64,000 nucleotides of DNA from Chelativorans sp. (GTDB lineage: Bacteria; Pseudomonadota; Alphaproteobacteria; Rhizobiales; Rhizobiaceae), in assembly GCF_031180965.1 (NCBI RefSeq), contig NZ_JAPSLH010000017.1, forward strand, positions 1 to 64,000, in the 5' to 3' direction. The notes beneath the pieces are model-generated. The model was not told the origin of the DNA, did no database searches, and saw only the letters and a list, made by a program, of their open reading frames with translations. Every line of letters starts with the position of its first letter. Within the stretch, counting starts at the first letter, position 1. Positions 27,115-35,652 of the stretch are shown one piece after another. The translations under genes were made by a program, and so were the position numbers.

Positions 27115-28008
27115 TTGGACAGGACAAACGTACCCAACTATCGGCTCTACCGAGAGAAGAGCGGGGAATCGGAAGGTTTCTGGCTGCATAGCGAGACGCT
27201 GCCGCTGCGCAGCCGGCTGCACAATTGGGAGATCGCATTGCACCGGCACGAAGCCTTGTTCCAGGTTTTCGTGCTGGAGGCGGGAGAGGGGGAACTTCTG
27301 GGGGCAAGGGAGCGGCGTCCTTTCGCGGCGCCGGCGGCCATCTATGTCGCGCCGGGCGCCGCGCATGGGTTCCGCTATGCGCCCAATGCGGATGGGCTGG
27401 TGATCACTGCGCTTGCCGATCGTCTGCCGCCGATCCGCGCCTCCGATCCGGCAATCTCAACCTTTCTGGCGCGGGCGCAGATCGTGCCTCTCAGCGGGAC
27501 GGAGGCGGCGCTCGTCGGACCCCTTGCCGCGCGGATCCATGAGGAGCTCCACCGCGCCGGTCCGGGCAGCGATATCCTGCTCGAGGCCATGGTCACGGAG
27601 CTTGTCCTGCGGCTTGCGAGGGCGGGCGCGCAAGCCGGGGGGGCGGGCGAGCCGGCGGCGACGCGCGAGCGCGACCGCCGGCGTGTGCATGCGCTGATCA
27701 CGCTGCTCTCCGCCCATTGCCGGGAGCACCGGCCGGTCGGCTTCTATGCCGAGAAGCTTGGGCTTTCTCCGGCCCATCTCAACAGGATCGTGCGGCGCGA
27801 GACGGGCGCCAGCGTGCAGGAACTGGCGTCGCGCCACCTAGTGAGGGCGGCCCGGCGGGAACTCGTCTTCACGCCCACGCCCGTGCAGGCCATAGCCTAT
27901 TCGCTAGGTTTCCAGGACCCCGCCTATTTCAACCGCTTCTTCAAGCGCCAGACAGGCATGACGCCGGGAGCGTTCCGCGAAGAGGAGCGGAGGAAAATCG
28001 CGGCATGA
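27115..28008 (+). CDS. AraC-family regulator divergent from pcaCHGB
   Basis: The 297-residue protein has an N-terminal cupin-like sensing domain (HEALFQVFVLEAGEGEL, YVAPGAAHGF) and a C-terminal double helix-turn-helix of the AraC type (KLGLSPAHLNRIVRRETG and AIAYSLGFQDPAYFNRFFKRQTG). It resembles PobR, the 4-hydroxybenzoate-responsive activator. I prefer the TTG at 27115, which has GGAGCGAGGG upstream; an ATG at 27031 in the same frame is possible. Its divergent position suggests control of pcaCHGB, a place usually held by the LysR regulator PcaQ. Confidence 0.82.
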   Translation: MDRTNVPNYRLYREKSGESEGFWLHSETLPLRSRLHNWEIALHRHEALFQVFVLEAGEGELLGARERRPFAAPAAIYVAPGAAHGFRYAPNADGLVITALADRLPPIRASDPAISTFLARAQIVPLSGTEAALVGPLAARIHEELHRAGPGSDILLEAMVTELVLRLARAGAQAGGAGEPAATRERDRRRVHALITLLSAHCREHRPVGFYAEKLGLSPAHLNRIVRRETGASVQELASRHLVRAARRELVFTPTPVQAIAYSLGFQDPAYFNRFFKRQTGMTPGAFREEERRKIAA

Positions 28009-28034
28009 AAAAGGAGCGGCTGCCCGCCCCTTTT
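28009..28034. terminator. Bidirectional terminator
   Basis: An 11-bp stem (28009-28019 with 28024-28034, one A-C mismatch) is flanked by AAAA and TTTT on its two sides, so it can work on both strands. It lies between the convergent AraC gene and the ABC binding-protein gene. Confidence 0.8.
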
Positions 28035-28056
28035 CTTGTGCGCTGCGTCGACGCAA

Positions 28057-29037
28057 TCAGAGCTTGTCGGTGATCTCGTGCGTGAAGGCGCCCTCGGGTT
28101 CCTTGGTGATCACGGGGTCCGAGCCGCCCTGGAGGAGGCTCTCAACAGTCTGCTTGTAGGCCGCCTCGTCGAGCTTTGGGCTGTCGCCGAGGAGCTTCGC
28201 GATCTCACCCATCATGCGCTTCTGGTGCTCTTCCGTCTGGGCGCCGGTCGCATCGTTATCGAGCACGATCATCGCCGCCTCGTCCGGATTGTCTTTGGCC
28301 CACTGCCAGCCTTTCATCGAGGCGCGCACGAAACGCACCATCTTGTCGGCGAAAGCCGGGTCCTGCAGTTTGTCTTCCAGCACGTAGAGCCCGTCTTCAA
28401 GCGTGGCCACGCCCTCGTCCGTGTAGTTGAAGACGACGAGGTCGTCCGGCGTAAGCCCGGCATCAATGATCTGCCAGTACTCGTTATAGGTCATGGCCGT
28501 GATGCAGTCGGCCTGCTTCTGCAAGAGCGGATCGACGTTGAAACCGATCTTCTGGATGGTCACGCCCTCGGGCGAGCCGTCGCGCGGGATGCCAAGCTTG
28601 GCGAGCCAGCTATAGAGCGGATATTCGTTGCCGAAGAACCAGGTGCCGAGCGTCTTCCCCTTGAAATCCTCGGGCTTGGTGATGCCGGTCTCCTTGCGGC
28701 AGACCATGTTGAGGCCCGAGCGCGCGAAGGGCTGGGCGATGTTGACCACCGGAACGCCTTTTTCGCGGGCGGCGAGCGCCGAGGGCATCCAGTCCACCAT
28801 CACGTCGGCGCCACCTCCGACCAGCACCTGAACGGGCGCGATGTCCGGCCCGCCCGGCTTGATCTCCACATTCAGGTTCTCTTCCTCATAAAAGCCCTGG
28901 TCCTTGGCCACATAATAGCCGGCGAACTGGGCCTGGGTTACCCATTTGAGCTGCAGGGCGACATCGTCCGCCGCGAGCGCGGAAAACCCAGCGAGCGACA
29001 TGGCGCCCGCGAGCATGGTCGTGATCAGTCTTTTCAT
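28057..29037 (-). CDS. ABC transporter substrate-binding protein, NMT1/SsuA-like
   Basis: The 326-residue protein has a signal peptide (1-22) and an NMT1/THI5-like periplasmic binding domain: ALQLKWVTQAQFAGYYVAKDQGFY, GGGADVMVDWMPSALAAREKG and a FNVDPLLQKQAD segment. This group binds planar ring molecules such as thiamine precursors and pyrimidines, and also sulfonates. Given the dihydropyrimidinase operon next door, a pyrimidine or hydantoin-like substrate is inferred. No TPP riboswitch is seen, which argues against thiamine. It is the last gene of a four-gene importer operon. Confidence 0.85.
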   Translation of the reverse strand: MKRLITTMLAGAMSLAGFSALAADDVALQLKWVTQAQFAGYYVAKDQGFYEEENLNVEIKPGGPDIAPVQVLVGGGADVMVDWMPSALAAREKGVPVVNIAQPFARSGLNMVCRKETGITKPEDFKGKTLGTWFFGNEYPLYSWLAKLGIPRDGSPEGVTIQKIGFNVDPLLQKQADCITAMTYNEYWQIIDAGLTPDDLVVFNYTDEGVATLEDGLYVLEDKLQDPAFADKMVRFVRASMKGWQWAKDNPDEAAMIVLDNDATGAQTEEHQKRMMGEIAKLLGDSPKLDEAAYKQTVESLLQGGSDPVITKEPEGAFTHEITDKL

Positions 29038-29081
29038 TTTCGCTTCCCTCTGAAGTTATGCCGTGCTCCCCACGGCCAGTC

Positions 29082-29942
29082 TTATCCACCGCGGATGGAC
29101 GGATGCCAGAAGGTGACCGCCCGTTCGACGATGGCCACCACGCCATAGAAGAGCGAACCCGCAAGCGCGGCGACCGCGATCTCCGCCCAGACCATGTCGA
29201 TGTTCATGCGTCCCACCTCGGTGGAAATCCGAAAGCCCATGCCGACGATGGGCGTGCCGAAGAACTCCGCCACGATAGCGCCGATCAACGCCAGGGTGGA
29301 GTTGATTTTCAGCGCGTTGAAGATGAAAGGAGCGGCCGCGGGCAACCGCAACTTGAACAGCGTCTGCCAGTAAGAGGCGGCATAGGTGCGCATCAGATCG
29401 CGGTCGATGGGGCTGGAGGCGCCCAGGCCTTCAACGGTGTTCACCAGCATGGGGAAGAAGGTCATCACCACGACCACGGCGGCCTTGGAGGGCCATTCGA
29501 AGCCGAACCACATGACCATGATGGGCGCGATGCCGATGATGGGCAGTGCGGAGACGAAATTGCCGAGCGGCAGAAGCCCGCGCTTCAGGAAGGGCGAGCG
29601 GTCGATGGCGATGGCGACGAGAAAGCCGGACCCGCAGCCGAGCGCGTAGCCGATCAGCACGGCTTTCAGGAAGGTCTGCCGGAAATCGGCCCAGAGCGTC
29701 GGAATCGAGCTCAGGATGCGCTCCCAGATCATCGAAGGGGGTGGCAGAAGCACGGTCGGCACGTTCATGCCGCGAACCAGACCTTCCCAAACGACCAGCA
29801 GGGTGATGCCGAAAAGGGCAGGGATCAGAAGGTTCACCGCACGGCGGGCAAGCTCCGTGCCGGTCTTGAGACGCACCAGCCACTGGTTCAGCGCCCATGC
29901 GGCCGCCCAGAAGGCGAGGGCTCCCGCCACCGCGGCGTTCAT
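29082..29942 (-). CDS. ABC transporter permease (SsuC/TauC type), second permease
   Basis: This 286-residue inner-membrane permease starts MNAAVAGALAFWAAAWALNQ and has about six helices with the coupling motif MRTYAASYWQTLFKLRLPAAAPFIFNALK. The ATG at 29942 overlaps the stop of the upstream permease (ATGA). A much longer frame on this strand is a chance opening that crosses the first permease out of frame. With its partner it forms a heterodimeric channel for the NMT1-type importer. Confidence 0.9.
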   Translation of the reverse strand: MNAAVAGALAFWAAAWALNQWLVRLKTGTELARRAVNLLIPALFGITLLVVWEGLVRGMNVPTVLLPPPSMIWERILSSIPTLWADFRQTFLKAVLIGYALGCGSGFLVAIAIDRSPFLKRGLLPLGNFVSALPIIGIAPIMVMWFGFEWPSKAAVVVVMTFFPMLVNTVEGLGASSPIDRDLMRTYAASYWQTLFKLRLPAAAPFIFNALKINSTLALIGAIVAEFFGTPIVGMGFRISTEVGRMNIDMVWAEIAVAALAGSLFYGVVAIVERAVTFWHPSIRGG

Positions 29943-30877
29943 GGCCGCGCCCCCATTCGCGCCATTACGAGGCGCTGCGCGAGGCCGACAAGCGCGACGA
30001 GGATGGCGGCAAGGGCCGCAGCCATGAAGAGAGCGGCCCAGATCTGCACCGTCTGGCCGTAATAGGAGCCGGCAAGGAGCCGCGCGCCAAGGCCGGCCAC
30101 GGCCCCCGTCGGCAGCTCGCCGACGATGGCGCCGACGAGGCTGATGGCGACCGCCACTTTCATGGAGGTGAACAGAAAGGGCAGGGCAGCCGGCCAGCGC
30201 AGCTTGAAAAAGGTCTGCGCGCCGCTGGCATTGTAGGTGCGCATGAGGTCCAGCTGGATCGTCTCGGGGCTGCGGAACCCCTTCACCATGCCGACGACCA
30301 CAGGAAAGAAGGAGAGATAGGTGGAGATCAGCGCTTTGGGCAGGAGGCCAGAAAGACCGACGGCGTTGAGCACGACGATGATCATCGGCGCCACGGCGAG
30401 AATCGGGATCGTCTGGCTGGCGATCACCCAGGGCATGACGGACTTGTCCATCGCCCGGTTGTGCACGATCCCCACGGCCAAAAGGATGCCGAGGGTGGTG
30501 CCGATCGCAAAGCCGAGCAGGGTTGAGGAAAGCGTGATCCACGCGTGCTTGAGCAGGCTGCGGTTGGAGGTCGGGCGAACCTCCATTGTAGTCTTCCACA
30601 GCTCCGCGACCACCTGATGGGGAGCAGGCAGCACCGGCCGCTCCTGGGCCATGGTGTCGCGAATGAGATCGGTCGCAGTCCAGGTCGTCCCGGCGCGCTG
30701 GTATGTGTCGATCTGCCAGGGCGTGTTGAGATAGACGGTGAAGCCGTACCAGATGGCAATTAGCGCCCCGACGACGATGATAACCGGCAGAAAGCTGCCT
30801 TCGCTGAGCCGGCGGAACGCGACAGCGCTTGCGGCGCTGGCGGAACCCGGTGCGGCGATCGGTGCCGACGCGGTCAC
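29939..30877 (-). CDS. ABC transporter permease (SsuC/TauC type), first permease
   Basis: This 312-residue permease has helix 1 at about 30-50, a long periplasmic loop (about 50-105), then the five-helix core with SQTIPILAVAPMII and the coupling motif MRTYNASGAQTFFKLRWPAALPFLFTSMK. I place the start at GTG 30877, which follows GGAGGGAAACCTC; the frame could also begin with TTG at 30901. The large N-terminal loop is unusual for the SsuC group and may contact the binding protein. Confidence 0.88.
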   Translation of the reverse strand: MTASAPIAAPGSASAASAVAFRRLSEGSFLPVIIVVGALIAIWYGFTVYLNTPWQIDTYQRAGTTWTATDLIRDTMAQERPVLPAPHQVVAELWKTTMEVRPTSNRSLLKHAWITLSSTLLGFAIGTTLGILLAVGIVHNRAMDKSVMPWVIASQTIPILAVAPMIIVVLNAVGLSGLLPKALISTYLSFFPVVVGMVKGFRSPETIQLDLMRTYNASGAQTFFKLRWPAALPFLFTSMKVAVAISLVGAIVGELPTGAVAGLGARLLAGSYYGQTVQIWAALFMAAALAAILVALVGLAQRLVMARMGARP

Positions 30878-30907
30878 GAGGTTTCCCTCCGGCGTTTGCA
30901 AAACAGT

Positions 30908-31696
30908 TCACTCATCGCTGTGCCCCGCTCGCAGGCCCTCGCGCACGCGGTGGGCGATCGCCAGAAACTCCGGCGTGTCGCGGATGTCGAGCGGCCGCTC
31001 GTGCGGCAGTGTCGACTCGATCACATCCGTCACGCGGCCCGGGCGCGGCGACATCACCACAATGCGCGTGGAGAGATACACCGCCTCGGGAATGGAATGG
31101 GTGACGAAACAGATTGTCTTGTTGGTCCGCGCCCAGAGTTGAAGCAGCTGTTCGTTCAGATGATCGCGTACGATCTCGTCCAGCGCTCCGAAAGGCTCGT
31201 CCATCAGCAGGAGATCGGCGTCGAAGGAAAGCGCCCGGGCGATCGAGGCGCGCTGCTGCATGCCGCCGGAAAGCTGCCAGGGAAATTTCCGTTCGAAGCC
31301 GGTTAGATTGACGAGTTCGAGCGTTCGCGCGACGCGCCGGCGCTGCTCCTCGGCCGAATAGCCCATGATCTCCAGCGGCAGGGCGATGTTCTTTTCGATG
31401 GTGCGCCAGGGGAACAGGCCTGCCGCCTGGAAGACGTAGCCATAGGCGCGGGTCTTGCGCGCCTGCTCGGGCGTGAGGCCGTTGATGCGGATCTCGCCTG
31501 CGGTCGGCTTCTCAAGGTCGGCGATGATGCGCAAAAGAGTGGTCTTGCCGCATCCTGAAGGGCCGATGAAGGAGACGAACTCGCCCTTGCCGATGACCAG
31601 ATCGACGTCGGACAGTGCCTGAACCGGCCCGTCATTGGTCTGGAAATTCAGGCCAAGCTTTCTTGCTGAAACGACGGTCGGCGCCATATCCTTCAT
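30908..31696 (-). CDS. ABC transporter ATPase (SsuB/TauB type)
   Basis: This is a 262-residue ABC ATPase with Walker A GPSGCGKTT, signature LSGGMQQRASIARA, Walker B LLMDEPFGALDE and switch His in VTHSIPEAV. It energises the two permeases downstream. The frame is open to 31792, but that start would leave only 12 bases to the divergent cupin gene; the MKDM start at 31696 leaves room for promoters and has GGAGGA about 13 bases upstream. Starts at 31720 or 31687 are also possible. Confidence 0.88.
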   Translation of the reverse strand: MKDMAPTVVSARKLGLNFQTNDGPVQALSDVDLVIGKGEFVSFIGPSGCGKTTLLRIIADLEKPTAGEIRINGLTPEQARKTRAYGYVFQAAGLFPWRTIEKNIALPLEIMGYSAEEQRRRVARTLELVNLTGFERKFPWQLSGGMQQRASIARALSFDADLLLMDEPFGALDEIVRDHLNEQLLQLWARTNKTICFVTHSIPEAVYLSTRIVVMSPRPGRVTDVIESTLPHERPLDIRDTPEFLAIAHRVREGLRAGHSDE

Positions 31697-31804
31697 GGGC
31701 GGCGGCCCATCCTCCGGCATGGCCGGGGCCCGGACCTCATCCGAGCTGCTTGTCGTTCTGCGCTCAACCGTTCCCCACCGCCCAGTTACCAACGGAGTCC
31801 ACCC

Positions 31805-32212
31805 ATGTCACCCAAGCCTACATGCCAAGTCATCCGGCCAGAAAGCACTTTCGAAGGCAAGCAGGGACTGAACTATTTCGCCGGGATCACCGCTGAATCG
31901 GTCGGCTCCAAGGGAATCTGCATGCTTCTCCTGACGATGCCGCCCGGCGCCCGCGCCAGGGCCCATCTCCACGAGAACCATGAAACGGCGATCTACGTGC
32001 TCTCCGGCGAAGTTCACTCCTGGTACGGCGAAAGACTCGAGCATCTTATCGTCGTGAAGGCTGGCGACCTGTTCTACATACCCGCCGGCGTCCCGCATCT
32101 TCCCGCCAATCTCGGCGATGTTCCCGCCTCGGCCGTGATCGCTCGAACGGATCCCAACGAACAGGAAAGTGTGGTGGTTCTGCCCCATCTCGACGGCCTT
32201 GTGCCGGCATGA
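31805..32212 (+). CDS. Cupin-domain protein
   Basis: The 135-residue single-domain cupin has the metal-binding motif 1 (HLHENHETAIYVLSGE, about 55-70) and motif 2 (GDLFYIPAGVPHLPAN, about 88-103). These supply three His and one Glu for a metal. The reaction is unknown. It is divergent from the importer operon and convergent with the dihydropyrimidinase gene, so a role in handling an imported pyrimidine derivative or its regulation is possible, but only context supports that. Confidence 0.85.
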   Translation: MSPKPTCQVIRPESTFEGKQGLNYFAGITAESVGSKGICMLLLTMPPGARARAHLHENHETAIYVLSGEVHSWYGERLEHLIVVKAGDLFYIPAGVPHLPANLGDVPASAVIARTDPNEQESVVVLPHLDGLVPA

Positions 32213-32266
32213 GCCGGGACGGGTGCCGCCGCTCGTTCCCAGATTCCGGCCGCAGGCCATGATAGC

Positions 32267-33718
32267 TCACACTCCGGTTGCGGGAATGCCGGAGCGCTCC
32301 ACCCTGCGCGGCGCGGTCACTTCCTTCCAGCGCGAAAGCGCGCGGTTGACCGGCGCATTCGCTTCGCGGGCGACGAACCGGCCGTGGCCGGGCTTCGGCT
32401 TCACCTTGCCGTCCTCCACCATGACCTCGCCGCGCGAGAGCACCGTGCGTGGCAGGCCCTTGACCTTGAAACCCTCGAAGACGTTGTAGTCGATCGCGGA
32501 TTGCTGGGCGGAGGCGGTGATGGTCTTTTCCGCCACCGGGTCCCAGACGACGATATCGGCGTCCGCCCCTTCGACGATGGCGCCCTTCTGCGGATACATG
32601 TTGAGGATTTTCGCGATGTTGGTGGAGGTAACCGCGACGAACTCGTTCATCGTCAGCCGGCCGGTGTTGACGCCGTGCGTCCACAAAAGCGGCATTCGGT
32701 CTTCAAGGCCACCCGTGCCGTTGGGGATCTTGGTGAAGTCGCCGACGCCAAAACGCTTTTGGTCGGTTGTGAAGGCGCAATGATCTGTTGCGACCACCTG
32801 GAGCGATCCCGCCTGCAGGCCCGCCCAGAGCGAATCCTGGTGCAGCTTGTTGCGGAAAGGCGGAGACATCACGCGCCGCGCCGCATGGTCCCAGTCGGGG
32901 TTGGCGTACTCGCTCTCGTCCAAGATCAGGTGCTGGATGAGCGGCTCGCCATAAACGCGCATGCCCTTCTGTCGCGCGCGGCGGATCGCCTCGTGCGCCT
33001 GCTCGCAGGAGACGTGCACCACATAGAGCGGCGCGCCCACCATGTCGGCGATCATGATCGCGCGGTTGGTGGCCTCCCCCTCGACCTCGGGGGGGCGGGA
33101 ATAGGCGTGCGCCTCCGGCCCGCTATTTCCTTCTGCGAGCAGCTTTTGCTGAAGCTGCGCCACCACGTCGCCGTTTTCGGCGTGGACGAGGGGGAGGGCG
33201 CCAAGCTCCGCGCAGCGCTGGAAGGACGCGTACATCTCGTCGTCGTCCACCATGAGCGCGCCCTTATAGGCCATGAAATGCTTGAAGGAGGTGATCCCGC
33301 GCGCCACCACTTCCGGCATCTCGTCGAAAACTTGTTCGCCCCACCAGGTGATCGCCATGTGGAAGGAATAGTCGCAGGTGGCCTTGGCCGTCTTGTTGTC
33401 CCACATCTGGATCGCTTCGAGCAGGGACTGGCCGGGTGAGGGGAGGCAGAAGTCGACCACCATAGTCGTGCCGCCGGAGACGGCCGCGCGCGTGCCGCTC
33501 TCGAAGTCATCGGATGAATAGGTGGCCATGAAGGGCATTTCGAGATGGGTGTGCGGATCGATGCCGCCCGGCATGACATAGCAGCCGGTGGCGTCGATCT
33601 CCTGATCCCCGCTCAAATCCGGACCGATCGCGCCGATCTTCCCGCCTTCGATCAGCACGTCGGCTTTCCAGGTGCGGTCGGCAGTGACGATGGTGCCGTT
33701 CTTGATGACCTTGGACAT
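32267..33718 (-). CDS. hydA: Dihydropyrimidinase (D-hydantoinase)
   Basis: The 483-residue amidohydrolase has metal ligands His56 and His58 in DPHTHLE, the likely carboxylated Lys152 in FMAYKG, and further His in VHAENGD and VVHVSCEQAHE. The Asp is near ATDHCAFT. It opens 5,6-dihydrouracil to N-carbamoyl-beta-alanine, the second step of reductive pyrimidine breakdown. It comes directly after the toxin gene of a toxin-antitoxin pair on the same strand (21-base gap). Confidence 0.93.
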   Translation of the reverse strand: MSKVIKNGTIVTADRTWKADVLIEGGKIGAIGPDLSGDQEIDATGCYVMPGGIDPHTHLEMPFMATYSSDDFESGTRAAVSGGTTMVVDFCLPSPGQSLLEAIQMWDNKTAKATCDYSFHMAITWWGEQVFDEMPEVVARGITSFKHFMAYKGALMVDDDEMYASFQRCAELGALPLVHAENGDVVAQLQQKLLAEGNSGPEAHAYSRPPEVEGEATNRAIMIADMVGAPLYVVHVSCEQAHEAIRRARQKGMRVYGEPLIQHLILDESEYANPDWDHAARRVMSPPFRNKLHQDSLWAGLQAGSLQVVATDHCAFTTDQKRFGVGDFTKIPNGTGGLEDRMPLLWTHGVNTGRLTMNEFVAVTSTNIAKILNMYPQKGAIVEGADADIVVWDPVAEKTITASAQQSAIDYNVFEGFKVKGLPRTVLSRGEVMVEDGKVKPKPGHGRFVAREANAPVNRALSRWKEVTAPRRVERSGIPATGV

Positions 33719-33739
33719 TGTGGTCCCCCTTCTTAGTGA

Positions 33740-34072
33740 TCACTCGTCTGCCAAGCTAAGCGTGATCATTAGCGATCGTGCGAGCTTCCGAAGCGTCTGG
33801 TCATCCAATCTACCGATGACGTCCCCGATTTTGGAACGGTTGGCGGCTTGCAACTTGTCGACCATTATCTCCGACGGAAGACGAAGGCCGTTCTCCAGCG
33901 TAGGCTCGACCGCGACACGGAAGAAGATTGGATCAGACGAGAAGCTACTGATCGGGCAAAGAAGAACCGTCCTAAGGCTGTCGTTGAGGACATTTGCCTG
34001 CACGATCACCGCTGGACGCGGTTTGCCTAAGTCACCGGGTAGTGAGACAATGACGACATCGCCTCGCCTCAT
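33740..34072 (-). CDS. PemK/MazF-family toxin (endoribonuclease)
   Basis: This 110-residue protein has the MazF/PemK fold pattern: MRRGDVVIVSLPGDLGKPRPAVIVQ at the start, a central LLCPISS strand and the PSEIMVDKLQAANRSKIGD motif. Members cut mRNA at short sequences, stopping growth when the antitoxin is lost. The start at 34072 overlaps the antitoxin stop (ATGA); a longer frame to 34093 is less likely. It sits between two genes of the pyrimidine operon, which is unusual. Confidence 0.9.
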   Translation of the reverse strand: MRRGDVVIVSLPGDLGKPRPAVIVQANVLNDSLRTVLLCPISSFSSDPIFFRVAVEPTLENGLRLPSEIMVDKLQAANRSKIGDVIGRLDDQTLRKLARSLMITLSLADE

Positions 34073-34290
34073 GCCTGATCTTCGCCTTCCCACATGTCCT
34101 TCTGGACAGCTTCAATCCAGTCCAGGATGTCCTCCTCTTGGTCGGCCTGCGCGATCCTGTTTGCCTCAGCAACCGCTCGGGCGAGCACCTCTGGATCGGA
34201 CATGTCCGGCACCCATACTTCCACCGGCTTGTAGCCCTTCGCCAGCAGTTCCTCGCGTTCTTCCTTCGACAATTCCCTCGGTCGGCCCAT
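34069..34290 (-). CDS. MazE-like antitoxin
   Basis: The 73-residue partner begins with basic GRPRELSKEEREELLAKGYKPVEVWVPD and ends with an acidic tail (EEDILDWIEAVQKDMWEGEDQA). The first part is likely the DNA-binding and dimerisation half; the acidic tail would wrap the toxin. It resembles the antitoxin MazE-like family (DUF3018 type) usually paired with PemK/MazF. It is translationally coupled to the toxin, which overlaps it by four bases. Confidence 0.85.
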   Translation of the reverse strand: MGRPRELSKEEREELLAKGYKPVEVWVPDMSDPEVLARAVAEANRIAQADQEEDILDWIEAVQKDMWEGEDQA

Positions 34291-34341
34291 GGCGGCCTCC
34301 TGTCGTTATCTCAGCCGGCCATTATCCGCTGTCGTGCCCGC

Positions 34342-35592
34342 TTATTCAACGATCACCGCCGTCTCCACAACAGCGTGGAACAGCACGTCGCAGCCGGCCT
34401 GCGCCCATTCCTTGCTGATCTCCTCTGCCTCGTTGTGCGAAAGGCCGTCGACGCAAGGGCACATGACCATGGCGGCCGGCGCTACGCGGTTGATCCAGCA
34501 GGCGTCGTGGCCCGCGCCGGAGACGATGTCGCGATGGGTGTAGCCCAGCCGCTCGGCAGCATCGCGGATTGCCTTCACGCAGCCTTCGTCAAAGGTGACC
34601 GGGTCGAAATGGCCGACCTGCTCGATCTCGTGAGCAATATCCATCGCCTCGCAGATGGTAGCGACGCCCTCACGGATGCGCGCATCCATCGCGTCGAGCG
34701 TCTTCTTGTCGGGCGAGCGGATGTCGATGGTGAAGACCGTGCGGCCGGGAATAATGTTGCGTGAGTTCGGATAGACTTCGATATGGCCGACGGCGCCCAC
34801 CGCGTGCGGCTGGTAGTCCATGGCGACTTCATGAACCAGCTCGGTCACTCGGGCCATGCCCAGTCCGGCATTGCGCCGCTTGGGCATCGGCGTGGAGCCG
34901 GTGTGGCTCTCGCGGCCCGTGAGCGTCACCTGCAGCCATTTGAGACCCTGGCCATGGGTGACGACGCCGATGTCGATGCCTTCGTCCTCGAGGATGGGGC
35001 CCTGTTCGATATGCAGCTCGAAGAAGGCCTTCATCCTGCGGCCGCCGACAGGCTCCTCTCCCTTCCAGCCGATGCGCTCCAGTTCGTCACCAAAACGCTT
35101 GCCGTCCTTGTCCCGGCGATCATAGGCCCATTCGAGTTCGTGCACGCCGGCGAAAACGCCGGAGGCCAGCATGGCGGGCGCAAAGCGCGTGCCTTCCTCG
35201 TTGGTCCAGTTGGTGACCACGATGGGGTGTTTCGTCCTGATGCCGAGGTCGTTCAGGGTGCGGACCACCTCCAACCCGCCGAGGACGCCCAGCACACCGT
35301 CATAGCGTCCCCCCGTCGGCTGCGTGTCGAGATGCGAGCCGACATAGACGGGCAGTGCCTCCGGATCGGTGCCTTCGCGGCGCGCGAACATGGTGCCCAT
35401 CTGGTCCACGGAGACGGTCATGCCCGCCTCCTCGCACCATTTCCGGAAAAGCGTCCGGCCCTGGCCATCCTCGTCCGTCAGCGTCTGGCGGTTGTTGCCG
35501 CCGGCGACGCCCGGGCCGATCCTAGCCATCTCATGGAGGGAGTCCCACAGGCGGTCGGCATTGATTCTCAGATTCACGCCCGGTGCCGCCAT
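34342..35592 (-). CDS. N-carbamoyl-beta-alanine amidase (beta-ureidopropionase, M20 family)
   Basis: The 416-residue Zn-dependent hydrolase is of the hydantoinase/carbamoylase family. Metal-site motifs are GSHLDTQPTGGRYDGVLGVLGG (about 85-106), NEEGTRF (about 130-136) and HIEQGP (about 195-200), with the dimer-contact region SHTGSTPMPKRRNA. It releases ammonia and CO2 from N-carbamoyl-beta-alanine, step three of reductive pyrimidine breakdown. Relatives act on allantoate, so that is the main alternative, but the dihydropyrimidinase neighbour favours beta-ureidopropionate. Confidence 0.87.
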   Translation of the reverse strand: MAAPGVNLRINADRLWDSLHEMARIGPGVAGGNNRQTLTDEDGQGRTLFRKWCEEAGMTVSVDQMGTMFARREGTDPEALPVYVGSHLDTQPTGGRYDGVLGVLGGLEVVRTLNDLGIRTKHPIVVTNWTNEEGTRFAPAMLASGVFAGVHELEWAYDRRDKDGKRFGDELERIGWKGEEPVGGRRMKAFFELHIEQGPILEDEGIDIGVVTHGQGLKWLQVTLTGRESHTGSTPMPKRRNAGLGMARVTELVHEVAMDYQPHAVGAVGHIEVYPNSRNIIPGRTVFTIDIRSPDKKTLDAMDARIREGVATICEAMDIAHEIEQVGHFDPVTFDEGCVKAIRDAAERLGYTHRDIVSGAGHDACWINRVAPAAMVMCPCVDGLSHNEAEEISKEWAQAGCDVLFHAVVETAVIVE

Positions 35593-35624
35593 TTTATCCC
35601 CTCTCGTTCGGCCCCAAGAAAGCA

Positions 35625-35644
35625 GGCCCCGCGACTGCGGGGCC
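35625..35644 (-). terminator. Stem-loop between aminotransferase and amidase genes
   Basis: A perfect 8-bp GC stem (35625-35632 with 35637-35644) has AAA and TTT on its outer sides. On the minus strand it is followed by TGCTTTCTT, a weak terminator or attenuator between two genes of the same pathway. Confidence 0.6.
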
Positions 35645-35652
35645 TTTCACCC

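Noticed and set aside
29082-30911. A single 609-residue permease on the minus strand
   Set aside because: The long frame is the second permease read back through the first one out of frame. Two separate permeases with an ATGA overlap explain the region.
31697-31804. Possible TPP riboswitch ahead of the NMT1-type importer
   Set aside because: The conserved thi-box blocks (such as CTGAGA) are not found between the ATPase gene and the cupin gene, so thiamine-precursor transport is not supported.
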